In this document: positions 1-6,492 of the stretch, in pieces | Position numbering within the stretch: the stretch's first letter is position 1 | Layout: each line of letters opens with the position of its first letter | Virus record (IMG/VR): IMGVR_UViG_3300036859_000206 | Location: 1 to 60,276 of that record | Strand: one strand, 5' to 3' | DNA length: 60,276 nt | Source of the DNA: a virus | Program-made: the position numbers and the translations under genes | The notes under the pieces: model-generated | What the model was told of the DNA's origin: nothing | Seen by the model: the letters and a program-made list of their open reading frames with translations, nothing else | Database searches by the model: none

Positions 1-89
1 TCGACCAACGCCAGCAGCTCCTTGCGATCTTTCTGGACGTCGCTCAGGATGAACTTGCTGTCCGGGAACACGCGACCGACGAGACCTCG
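1..89. repeat. Terminal direct overlap, left copy
   Basis: These 89 bases are identical to 60188-60276. A leftward gene runs coherently from 239 through base 1 into 60276-60148, so this is best read as circular-assembly overlap. A third copy of the same sequence lies at 59824-59912, inside a longer 140-bp duplication, so the contig was broken within a repeat. Confidence 0.9.
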
Positions 90-239
90 TGCAATTCGCG
101 CCTGTAGCGCCTCGATGTAGGCGAGCACGTCGTCTACTTGCAGGTCAGACAGCCAGCCGTCCTCGATCAGAGCGTTCTCGTGATGCTCGCGCACCTTGTC
201 GAGCCCGTCGTCATCGTCGCCCCATGCTTCGTAGCTCAT
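1..239 (-). CDS. Hypothetical protein spanning the contig join (N-terminal part)
   Basis: ATG at 239-237, preceded by GAGGGAC about 6 bases upstream. It reads leftward off base 1 and continues at 60276 to a TGA at 60150-60148, giving about 92 residues once the 89-base overlap is collapsed. The N-terminus is acidic (MSYEAWGDDDDG). The C-terminal 46 residues, from ARIARGLVG onward, are identical to the end of the protein at 59784-60143. Function not recognised. The start overlaps the upstream stop as TGATG. Confidence 0.75.
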   Translation of the reverse strand, partial: MSYEAWGDDDDGLDKVREHHENALIEDGWLSDLQVDDVLAYIEALQARIARGLVGRVFPDSKFILSDVQKDRKELLALV

Positions 240-390
240 CAGTACGTCCCTCGCGGCTCGTCCGGATAGCGCTCGTGGTGAGCGGCTTCGGCGGCGGCAT
301 CGCGTAACGCTTCACGCGCATCGCGCTCGATATCCTTGATTTCCTGCCGAAGCTCGTCGTTCCGCTTCAGCAGCCCATCCCGCTATTCAT
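239..390 (-). pseudogene. Probable frameshifted small gene
   Basis: A coding-like frame (RNDELRQEIKDIERDAR..., ending HERYPDEPRGTY) stops with a TGA overlapping the next ATG, as is usual here, but has no start codon because an in-frame TAG lies at 385-383. An ATG at 390-388, two bases after the preceding stop, is in a different frame and ends after seven codons. One extra G in the GGG run near 376-378 would join the two into a roughly 50-residue charged helical protein. Either a sequencing indel, a true mutation, or non-ATG initiation. Confidence 0.4.
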
Positions 391-392
391 GG

Positions 393-773
393 TCAGCCCG
401 GAGCCGTTTTGTACTTGTCAAACGTGCCGTCGTCGGTATCCACGCCGAACGCATGCCGCATGAAGTCAGCCGTTCGTACGTTGGCCTCGTACGCGGGCGC
501 ACCAGCATCACGCGCGACCATCGCGATGTTGCAGTGCCACGCCCACGCAAATGACGGGTCGTCCTTCATGGCTTGTGACAGGACCGACAAACCATGCGCA
601 GCGTCCTTCGCATTCGCATCCGTCTCGCTTGGCGGAGCGGGGGCGGCGGAGAGCATGGCGGCGTAGATTCTTCCGGACTCTGCCTGATATGGAAGCTCGC
701 GCGTTGGCTCGCCGTGCAGTTCTAAGTGTCGGCCAGCTAGCAGCATTTCGCGTGTCGGATTTTTCGGCACCAA
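393..773 (-). CDS. Conserved phage protein, unknown function
   Basis: 126 residues from TTG at 773 (GTG at 770 is an alternative), with AAGG about 9 bases upstream. It contains the AMLSAAPAPP-type segment frequent in small proteobacterial phage proteins, followed by a helical domain with WAWHCNIAMVARD and ADFMRHAFGVD. It overlaps the ORF at 508-969 in another frame by 266 bases, which is far more than the 4-base overlaps elsewhere and suggests the upstream gene really ends near here or that a frameshift joins them. No enzymatic motif seen. Confidence 0.55.
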   Translation of the reverse strand: MVPKNPTREMLLAGRHLELHGEPTRELPYQAESGRIYAAMLSAAPAPPSETDANAKDAAHGLSVLSQAMKDDPSFAWAWHCNIAMVARDAGAPAYEANVRTADFMRHAFGVDTDDGTFDKYKTAPG

Positions 774-969
774 CGGCGGCTGCCTTCACGCTCTCGTAAA
801 AACCGAACGGCATCGTCGCGTCGATCATCGCGTCGAGCGCCGGGCCGGTCGGACATTCGGATCCTGCGATGACCGCGCGCTTCGGATTGACCACAACGCA
901 CATGCGCGCGAACGTACAGTGCTGTTCGCGCAGCCAGCGGTAACGCGCGGCGTCGAGTTCGTTGCTCAT
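508..969 (-). CDS. Hypothetical protein with frayed C-terminus
   Basis: Starts at an ATG about 5 bases before the TAG of the preceding gene. The first 65 or so residues (MSNELDAARYRWLREQ... ALDAMIDATMPFG) match a recurrent class of small phage proteins that normally end near the DAMIDA-like segment. Beyond about residue 68 the sequence becomes Arg-rich and looks like an out-of-frame reading of the next gene, so the annotated C-terminal half is doubtful. Function unknown. Confidence 0.5.
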   Translation of the reverse strand: MSNELDAARYRWLREQHCTFARMCVVVNPKRAVIAGSECPTGPALDAMIDATMPFGFYESVKAAAVGAEKSDTRNAASWPTLRTARRANARASISGRVRKNLRRHALRRPRSAKRDGCECEGRCAWFVGPVTSHEGRPVICVGVALQHRDGRA

Positions 970-971
970 GG

Positions 972-1283
972 CTACATATCCACGCCGCGCGAGTCGTCCG
1001 GCTCGTCAGTCACCGGCCCCGGCAACGCCAGCAGCTCCGCCTTCCTCTGCGTAATGTCGTTGAGCTTGTTCGCGCACTCGAGCTTGACCTTATCTTCGAG
1101 GGCGTCTAGGGCGCACAGTTGCGCGTTGATGACGGCTTCGTTCGAGAGCTCGGAGAATTCGACCTCGATCCAGTCGGTGAGGCGGACGTAATCCTCGCTA
1201 TACATTCCGGCGCACATGTCGCTGGACGTGGCGATGGGGTTTCCGTACTTGATCGATTTGAACACGGCGACGCGGTGCTTCAT
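972..1283 (-). CDS. Hypothetical protein
   Basis: 103 residues. Start chosen at the ATG at 1283, which has GAGGAG about 6 bases upstream. The same frame stays open further upstream but is Arg-rich there and lies within the region of the next gene. The N-terminal half is beta-rich (MKHRVAVFKSIKYGNP); the C-terminal half is a helix rich in Lys and Glu. No recognised family. Confidence 0.6.
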   Translation of the reverse strand: MKHRVAVFKSIKYGNPIATSSDMCAGMYSEDYVRLTDWIEVEFSELSNEAVINAQLCALDALEDKVKLECANKLNDITQRKAELLALPGPVTDEPDDSRGVDM

Positions 1284-1323
1284 GGTCTGCTCCTCTGCGT
1301 GGACGACTGCTACACCGCGTAAC

Positions 1324-1740
1324 CTACTCCGGGGGAAACCAATCGTCAAGCCCCTTGGCAGCCTCGTCCGACGAACGGGCGACGATGGCGATTCCTCCAG
1401 CCTCCGAGACCACGCGGAGGAAGTTTTTCTGCTCAGCCGATGGACGTCCGCGCGGCGCCTTGACCTCAAGCGCGATGTACACGGCGATTCTGCGGCCGAC
1501 CATCTCGGGGGTGATCTGGACGGTGCGCCAGCCGCCGAGATCGGAGAGGCCCTCGACGGCGGCGCGAAATGGGCGCGCGTTGTAGATGATGACCGAGCCG
1601 GCGGGAGCGTGAATCGTGGTATCGCGGTCGATGCGGCGGGAATCGCCGATCCAGCCTTGGCCGGCGTTCTGGCGCAATAAACGAATCGGGCCGCGGCAGA
1701 CTGCCCGTAGAATTTCGCGCAGAATATTCGACTCGCTCAA
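1324..1740 (-). CDS. VRR-NUC domain nuclease
   Basis: 138 residues, small stand-alone VRR-NUC (PD-(D/E)xK fold) endonuclease, a type often found as a Holliday-junction or flap nuclease in phages. The core runs from about residue 70: VGRRIAVYIALEVKAP gives the E-x-K catalytic pair, followed by the family-typical EQKNFLRVVSEAGGIAIV. The N-terminal half has an Arg-rich segment with a GWIGDSRRID motif. It overlaps the next gene by ATGA-type coupling. Likely acts in replication or recombination with the helicase and methylase upstream. Family call is from motif recognition only. Confidence 0.8.
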   Translation of the reverse strand: MSESNILREILRAVCRGPIRLLRQNAGQGWIGDSRRIDRDTTIHAPAGSVIIYNARPFRAAVEGLSDLGGWRTVQITPEMVGRRIAVYIALEVKAPRGRPSAEQKNFLRVVSEAGGIAIVARSSDEAAKGLDDWFPPE

Positions 1741-1961
1741 GGATTCGCCTCCTTATGAGACTGGCACACGGCCTTCAACGCGGCTATGGCATCCGCCGCC
1801 TGATCCAGCGATCCATCGGTTGTGCGAGTGGCGAGCGCTATGGGCGGGCGGAGGCAGCGCCACGCGGTGTACACAGCCGAGCTGCCGACGTTCGCGCGGC
1901 TGATCGAGTAACGGCCGGTCTCATCTTCCACGTGGAGTTTGGAGCGCTTGAGCCAGTTCAT
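1737..1961 (-). CDS. Small hypothetical protein
   Basis: 74 residues from the ATG at 1961, which overlaps the TGA of the methylase gene as ATGA. The N-terminus MNWLKRSKLHVEDETGRYSI resembles short phage accessory proteins that read 'row context'; an ALxxR-type helix follows. No catalytic motif. The longer reading upstream is out of frame with the methylase and was rejected. Confidence 0.6.
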   Translation of the reverse strand: MNWLKRSKLHVEDETGRYSISRANVGSSAVYTAWRCLRPPIALATRTTDGSLDQAADAIAALKAVCQSHKEANP

Positions 1962-2671
1962 GGCGCGTTGAACGCCCACAGAACTTCCTTCGATCCGCGC
2001 CCGTTCACGCCCGGTTTGAATGTGGCGAACGTCTCGAACGGCGCCCAAGTCGCGCCTTCGTTCTCGCAGACCATGACTTGCCCTCGACGTAGGCCGCACC
2101 AATCTCGCAACGCAGAGCGATCGACTTTGGAATGCACGTAGTAGCGCCCGGCCGCGTTATCGTACGGCGGATCGATGAACCACATCGCCGCCATATCGGG
2201 CGCCGCCGTGTACTCGTCTTCGATGATGCGCCAGTGCCTAATCGCGCCAACTTGCGATGCGACACGCTCGCGCATGCTCGGCGTCCAGCCCTCGAACTGC
2301 CTATGCAGAGCGCGCAGCTTTCGCCGGCCGCTTGAGAGCGTTCGGCGCGGCGTCGAGCACGCGGAATTCATGCTGAACCCAACAAGATAGCGTGCGCCGA
2401 GCGGCACCCAATCCGGCAGTTCGTCAACGTCGTCTACTTCAGGTATGCGCCTGATCTCGTCCGGCGTGGCGCAGATCAGGAACCGCCACATCTCACAGAT
2501 CGTCGGATATTTCTCGACGAGGATGATGCGGCGATCCGGATAACGCAGGCTGTAGCCAGCAGCGCCAGCGAACGGTTCAATGATTGTATCGTAGGCCGGC
2601 GCAGGATAACGCGGAGCCGCGCGCCACTTGCCGCCGTAGTATCGCCAGAACGGCTTCAGGCTCACGCTCAC
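1958..2671 (-). CDS. dam: D12-class adenine-N6 DNA methyltransferase (Dam-like)
   Basis: 237 residues from GTG 2671, which overlaps the upstream TGA as GTGA. Class D12/alpha layout: an N-terminal PFWRYYGGKW segment, AdoMet-binding motif I IEPFAGAAGYSLRYP at about 32-45, and the catalytic FIDPPYDN (motif IV DPPY) near residue 167. It would methylate adenine N6 in host or phage DNA, commonly protecting phage DNA from restriction. It sits in a chain of ATGA/GTGA-coupled small genes of the leftward early operon. The target site cannot be read from sequence. Confidence 0.88.
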   Translation of the reverse strand: MSVSLKPFWRYYGGKWRAAPRYPAPAYDTIIEPFAGAAGYSLRYPDRRIILVEKYPTICEMWRFLICATPDEIRRIPEVDDVDELPDWVPLGARYLVGFSMNSACSTPRRTLSSGRRKLRALHRQFEGWTPSMRERVASQVGAIRHWRIIEDEYTAAPDMAAMWFIDPPYDNAAGRYYVHSKVDRSALRDWCGLRRGQVMVCENEGATWAPFETFATFKPGVNGRGSKEVLWAFNAP

Positions 2672-2916
2672 CCCGCATCCCTCGCCGCCCGAATCGCGTT
2701 GCAGAACACGTCCGCGATCTCGGGCGCGCGAATACGAGCCGGAATCTCCAGCATATCGACGCCGTGCCGATGGAACCAAGTCGCCGAATACCTGCCGTCG
2801 CCGACCGTGAACGTGAATCCTTGCGGGAATCGCTCGCGGTAGCCCGCCTCGAATACCACCTCGCCGATCGCGACGGAATCTTTGTCGACGACGGTGACGG
2901 CTACGGGCTCGTTCAT
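2668..2916 (-). CDS. Small hypothetical protein
   Basis: 82 residues from the ATG at 2916 (ATGA overlap with the upstream gene). Beta-rich: EPVAVTVVDKDSVAIGEV and FTFTVGDGRYSATWFHR, then a helix. The pattern suggests a small all-beta domain but no known family is recognised. Coupled to the methylase gene by GTGA. Confidence 0.6.
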   Translation of the reverse strand: MNEPVAVTVVDKDSVAIGEVVFEAGYRERFPQGFTFTVGDGRYSATWFHRHGVDMLEIPARIRAPEIADVFCNAIRAARDAG

Positions 2917-3131
2917 CGCTCGTCCTCCCAATGCCCGCCATTCTTATCGCGAATGCGCAGCTCCTTCTCGCATCCCGCGATGATCGCCTTGTTGTTGCCC
3001 TGCCACTGGCCCGGTTTCTCGGACAGATTGCCGGCGAGCCATCGAAGGTATCCACTCGGACACTCCTCGATACTCTTCCCGCGATGCTTGCCGAACGGGA
3101 TCACGATCGTGACGTCTGCTTGGTGGGTCAT
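2913..3131 (-). CDS. DUF3820-like small protein
   Basis: 72 residues. The N-terminus IVIPFGKHRGKSIEECPSGY followed by LRWL matches the DUF3820 family (short 'PFGKHKGK.. PxxYLxWL' proteins, also found as the C-terminal domain of some exonuclease X-like proteins), thought to contact nucleic acid. Start and stop overlap both neighbours by ATGA. Biochemical role not known. Confidence 0.75.
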   Translation of the reverse strand: MTHQADVTIVIPFGKHRGKSIEECPSGYLRWLAGNLSEKPGQWQGNNKAIIAGCEKELRIRDKNGGHWEDER

Positions 3132-3478
3132 ATCAGTCCCCTCTCTCGTGCTTCCCGCTCTGCCTTGATAAGCGCGTCTTCCAGATACCGCGCCACCAGC
3201 GTATTCAGCGTCAAGTCCTGCGCCGCTGCCATGTAGGTCAACCGCTTGTGAACATGCGGCTTCACGCGCACGTTGAACACGCCTCTGAATTGCTTTTCGA
3301 CCGTGCCATCAGGCATGCAGTCGTCGATCGCTGTCTCGAAGTCGCGTCGCAGTGCCGCCAGCGTCTTGCCTTCGTAGAGGATTTTCGATTGGATGTGCAG
3401 CACGTGGCCGTAGAGCACGCCGCGATCGACGTCGGCTTCGATCGATCCTTGGAATCCCCGATACGTCAGGACGCTCAC
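3128..3478 (-). CDS. hicB: HicB-like antitoxin, orphan
   Basis: 116 residues. Residues 1-55 (YRGFQGSIEADVDRGVLYGH... LRRDFETAIDDC) form the partial RNase H-like HicB domain. Residues 65-105 (FNVRVKPHVHKRLTYMAAAQ... LNTLVARYLEDAL) form a ribbon-helix-helix DNA-binding domain. HicB normally neutralises the mRNA interferase HicA, but the neighbours are a helicase and a DUF3820 protein and no HicA-like ORF is visible. It may counter host HicA or act as a transcriptional regulator. Linked to both neighbours by ATGA overlaps. Confidence 0.85.
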   Translation of the reverse strand: MSVLTYRGFQGSIEADVDRGVLYGHVLHIQSKILYEGKTLAALRRDFETAIDDCMPDGTVEKQFRGVFNVRVKPHVHKRLTYMAAAQDLTLNTLVARYLEDALIKAEREARERGLI

Positions 3479-4935
3479 ACCAACCCCCTTTCACGCGCCT
3501 CGCGCTCCATCTTAGCCTTCCTCCCTTCATTTACGTACGTTGCCCACCGACGCGCTTTCTCGACGTCCCGCTCGGTGAACGGTCTCCCCTCAGCCGCCGC
3601 CTTCTTCCGCGCTCGAGCGATCCCTACCTGTATCAGCTGATCCAGCCCCTTCGCCATGCCTTGCTCGCGACGTACGGCCAGCTGCTCAGGGGTTAGTTCG
3701 CGGCGCTTCGATGTGTCTACTTCGGCGAGTTCGCCTTCGATTTCTTCGATGGTGCGTGGTTTGGCCTCGAAGATGTGGCCGCATTCCGCGCACCGTACGG
3801 CCCCACCTGGCATCGCGGCATAACAGGCCGGACATTGCCTGACCGTCACCGATGCTTCTTTCTTCTTGCCGCGCGGCGCGTAGTCGAGCGCCCAGCTTCG
3901 TTCGTCATCAGGCAGGCCGAAGCGCAGAAAATTCGACGCCTGATCGATCAGAATGCAGTCGGCATCGCCGTTCGATTTCGCGAGCCCGCGACCCTTCTGC
4001 TGGAGGTCGAGCGTCAGCGATTCGGTGGGTCGCAACTGCACCACGCAGCTCACGCCTGGGCAGTGAATTCCTTCGCCGTAGAGGGAAACGTTGGTCATGT
4101 ACTGCACCACGCCGCGCTCGAAGTCGCGCACTATCTGAACGCGCAACGAATCGTCGGTCTTGCCATCCACATGAACGCAGACGATCCCAGCCTGCCGAAA
4201 CGATTCGGCCGTGCGCTGCGACGCCTCGATCGAGTGGCAGAAGATGATCCCCTTGCGGTCGTGCGCGTACCTCTTCACGGCGGCCACCGCATCGCCGACG
4301 ATCTGCGGCTTCGACATGATCTCGTCGAGCTCGGCCGGCACGTAGTCGCCGTTGCGCACGTGCAGGTTCGAGACATCGATATGCTTCGCCGGGCCGAACA
4401 GCCGATATTTCTTCAGGTATCCGCGCTCGATCAGCTCGCGCATCGGAGGCCCGCAGACGATGGCGGAGAAGTGCTTGCCCAAACCTTCGCCGGAAGTTCT
4501 CCTGGGCGTCGCGGAGAGGCCGATCTTCGCAGCATTCGGGATCGACTCGAACACCTCGGACCACGTGTTCGCCAGCACGTGATGGCACTCGTCTAGCACC
4601 AGCAAACTCGGCTTCCTCAGCTTCGTCAGCCTGCGCCGCAACGTATCGATCGAGCAGACGTGAACGAGCTTGCGTGGATCGTAGTGCGCGCCCGCCATGA
4701 TGAACCCGTGGTCGACGCCGGCAGCTTTCAGCGCAGCTGAGACCTGAGTCGCTATCTCACGCCTGTGGCAGCAGAACCATGATGGCTTGCCGCGCTCGGC
4801 CGCCTTGCCCAACATGTAGGACGAGCCATAGCTCTTGCCAGCGCCGGTGCTGAGCTGCCAAACGATCGCTCGATGCGTGCGCAGGAGCGACCGGATCTCG
4901 GCGATGTTGGTCTCTTGGTAGTCGCGGAGCTGCAC
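3475..4935 (-). CDS. SF2 DEAD/H-type helicase with C-terminal zinc finger
   Basis: 486 residues from GTG 4935. Superfamily 2 motifs: Walker A STGAGKS at 29-35, motif II DECH at 115-118, motif III SATP at 141-144, and a helicase C domain ending QQKGRGLAK with the ILIDQ strand, close to the RecG/UvsW/SSL2-like phage helicases. A C4 zinc ribbon (CPAC... CAEC) follows at about 368-387, then a basic coiled tail. Expected to unwind or remodel DNA in phage replication or recombination. First enzyme after the repressor in the leftward operon. Confidence 0.9.
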   Translation of the reverse strand: MQLRDYQETNIAEIRSLLRTHRAIVWQLSTGAGKSYGSSYMLGKAAERGKPSWFCCHRREIATQVSAALKAAGVDHGFIMAGAHYDPRKLVHVCSIDTLRRRLTKLRKPSLLVLDECHHVLANTWSEVFESIPNAAKIGLSATPRRTSGEGLGKHFSAIVCGPPMRELIERGYLKKYRLFGPAKHIDVSNLHVRNGDYVPAELDEIMSKPQIVGDAVAAVKRYAHDRKGIIFCHSIEASQRTAESFRQAGIVCVHVDGKTDDSLRVQIVRDFERGVVQYMTNVSLYGEGIHCPGVSCVVQLRPTESLTLDLQQKGRGLAKSNGDADCILIDQASNFLRFGLPDDERSWALDYAPRGKKKEASVTVRQCPACYAAMPGGAVRCAECGHIFEAKPRTIEEIEGELAEVDTSKRRELTPEQLAVRREQGMAKGLDQLIQVGIARARKKAAAEGRPFTERDVEKARRWATYVNEGRKAKMEREARERGLV

Positions 4936-4949
4936 GACCGCAACACCAG

Positions 4950-5168
4950 CTACTTCCGGCCGTTACGCCGGATGATCTTCGGATTGATGATCTCTTCGAC
5001 CGGCAGGCGTAGCAGCTCAGCCAGCGGAAGGATGTAGTCGCGCTGGACGTTGCGGCGCGGCGGGCAGGTTTCCCAATGTGCGACCAGCGATCGTTTGCAT
5101 CCGACCGCGTGAGCGACTTGCTCTTGGGTCAGGCCGAGTTTCGCGCGGGCGTTGCCGATCGAGTTCAT
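4950..5168 (-). CDS. Xre/Cro-family repressor
   Basis: 72 residues from ATG 5168; ATG 5186 would add six residues. A helix-turn-helix spans about residues 10-40 (LGLTQEQVAHAVGCKRSLVA followed by HWE), then a short hydrophobic tail (LAELLRLPVEEII). It is too short for a CI-type repressor with a dimerisation/cleavage domain, so more like Cro or a small Xre regulator. It is divergently placed from the rightward early genes, with paired operator-like repeats between them. Confidence 0.8.
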   Translation of the reverse strand: MNSIGNARAKLGLTQEQVAHAVGCKRSLVAHWETCPPRRNVQRDYILPLAELLRLPVEEIINPKIIRRNGRK

Positions 5169-5196
5169 GAGGGCGGACGCTACCATGGCACCGGGC

Positions 5197-5245
5197 GTAA
5201 CACAAGGTGCTTGACACGGCCGCCACGGCGTGTAACATCGGTGCT
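5197..5245 (+). promoter_or_regulatory. Rightward early promoter with two operator-like direct repeats
   Basis: A perfect -35 TTGACA (5211-5216), 16-base spacer and -10 TAACAT (5233-5238) drive the genes from 5267. Two near-identical direct repeats, GTAACACAAGGTGCT (5197-5211) and GTAACATCGGTGCT (5232-5245), sit on the -35 edge and over the -10. Bound protein there would block RNA polymerase, so the adjacent Xre protein is the likely ligand (inference). Confidence 0.75.
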
Positions 5246-5266
5246 CCAACGGAAGAGGAACCAGCA

Positions 5267-5458
5267 ATGTCGCCTGACCAGTGGGACCGCATGAAGAACA
5301 CCACCGCAAGCCCCGGCCGCTTCATCTCCGTCAACGGCGAGCCGCGCGCGAGCACCAGCGAATTCCGCAATCGCGAGCGCGCTGCACGACGCAGCGGACG
5401 GATGAGCGCGCGGCAGCAACGCAAGCTGCGCAAGATGGTTCGGAGGGACGTGGGATGA
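5267..5458 (+). CDS. Small basic hypothetical protein
   Basis: 63 residues. ATG 5267 is preceded by GAAGAGGAA, a strong ribosome-binding site, about 30 bases after the promoter -10. The C-terminal half is strongly basic (RERAARRSGRMSARQQRKLR), suggesting nucleic-acid contact. First gene of the rightward early operon. It overlaps the next gene as ATGA. Confidence 0.7.
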   Translation: MSPDQWDRMKNTTASPGRFISVNGEPRASTSEFRNRERAARRSGRMSARQQRKLRKMVRRDVG

Positions 5459-5673
5459 CACGCGAAGAACATCTCCAGTGGTGCAAGGACCGCGCGCTCG
5501 CGTACTGCGAGAAGGGCGAGACCATGAACGCGATCTCGTCCATGACGAGCGATCTCGGGAAGCATCCGGATACCGCCAACCATGCCGGGATCAAGCTCGG
5601 CGCGATGCTGATGTTCGGCGGCCATCTGTCCACGGCGCACGAGTGCCGCAAATTCATCGAGGGGTTCAACTGA
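5455..5673 (+). CDS. Conserved phage hypothetical protein
   Basis: 72 residues, MTREEHLQWCKDRALAYCEK... ending GGHLSTAHECRKFIEGFN. This pattern (REEHLxWCKxRAL, SDLxKHPxTANH, GGHLST, WIEGFN-type end) recurs in small proteins of proteobacterial phages. Helical, no catalytic motif, function unknown. Coupled by ATGA to the gene before it. Confidence 0.75.
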   Translation: MTREEHLQWCKDRALAYCEKGETMNAISSMTSDLGKHPDTANHAGIKLGAMLMFGGHLSTAHECRKFIEGFN

Positions 5674-5674
5674 C

Positions 5675-5899
5675 ATGAGCATCTACCGCGTCGATTTCGC
5701 CGTCACCTTCCCGCTCACGCCAGACACTGCGGAGACGCGCCACTACTTCCGTCTCGTCCAGGCCAAGACCAAGGCCGGCGCCATCGCGCACGTGGCGAAG
5801 AAATTGCTGCACGCGAGACTCGCTACGTTCGAGGATGGACGCGAGGGCGAGCGGAGTGGGGTGCGGGTGGAGGATGCTGGCGAGGAGGAAGCCGCATGA
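5675..5899 (+). CDS. Small hypothetical protein
   Basis: 74 residues. The N-terminal half is a beta-alpha unit (YRVDFAVTFPLTPDTAETRH, then a helix AKTKAGAIAHVAKKLLHARL), followed by an acidic low-complexity tail. ATG 5675 lies one base after the preceding TGA. Overlaps the ligase gene as ATGA. No family recognised. Confidence 0.65.
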   Translation: MSIYRVDFAVTFPLTPDTAETRHYFRLVQAKTKAGAIAHVAKKLLHARLATFEDGREGERSGVRVEDAGEEEAA

Positions 5900-6492
5900 G
5901 CATGGAGGCATTCACCGAGTTTGCGAAAATCGCGCGACTGTCGCGCGACATCGTGATAACGGAGAAGATCGACGGCACGAACGCGCAGGTTTACATACGC
6001 GAACTGCCTGACGACGAGGTGATGCCGACCGATACGCCGATCGTCGCTGTGCGTGGCAAGCTGCTGCTCTACGCCGGATCTCGTAGCCGTTGGATCACGC
6101 CAACCGAAGACAACTTCGGATTCGCTGCGTTTGTTCGCGACTGCGCCGACGAATTGTCCATGCTCGGACCCGGCCGTCATTACGGCGAATGGTGGGGAGC
6201 CGGCATCCAGCGTCGCTACGGGCTCAGCGAGAAGCGGTTCAGTCTGTTCAACACGCACCGATGGGCCATGGGCGCTCCTGATTGCTGCCGCGTCGTTCCA
6301 GTGTTGTACAGAGGCCCATTCTCCGAGGCAAAGATCACGGAGGCGCTTGCGCAGCTATCCGAGAATGGTTCGTGCGCCGCGCCAGGCTTCATGAAGCCGG
6401 AAGGCATCATCATCTACCACACGGCGGCCAACATGTACTTCAAGAAAACGATCTTGAAGGACGACGAGCCGAAATCGGTGTCGAAGCCATGA
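5896..6492 (+). CDS. ATP-dependent RNA ligase (Rnl2-like nucleotidyltransferase)
   Basis: 198 residues. Ligase motifs: I EKIDGTNA with the nucleotidyl-acceptor Lys24; III-like YGEWWG at 96-101; IV PEGIII at 168-173; V YFKKTI with Lys183/184. The size corresponds to a minimal nucleotidyltransferase domain; T4 Rnl2 is much longer and carries an extra C-terminal domain. Expected to seal nicked RNA or RNA/DNA. Its place directly before exonuclease and annealing genes suggests a part in repair or recombination (inference). A short DNA ligase is the alternative. Confidence 0.85.
   Translation: MSMEAFTEFAKIARLSRDIVITEKIDGTNAQVYIRELPDDEVMPTDTPIVAVRGKLLLYAGSRSRWITPTEDNFGFAAFVRDCADELSMLGPGRHYGEWWGAGIQRRYGLSEKRFSLFNTHRWAMGAPDCCRVVPVLYRGPFSEAKITEALAQLSENGSCAAPGFMKPEGIIIYHTAANMYFKKTILKDDEPKSVSKP

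Noticed and set aside
3775-4596. 273-codon open frame antisense to the helicase
   Set aside because: Antisense to a helicase with complete motifs; composition is Arg/His/Ala-rich and there is no ribosome-binding site.
5211-5216. Possible leftward promoter for the repressor in the 5187-5266 gap
   Set aside because: No acceptable -35/-10 pair in the leftward direction; the repressor may be read from a weaker or upstream start that I cannot see.
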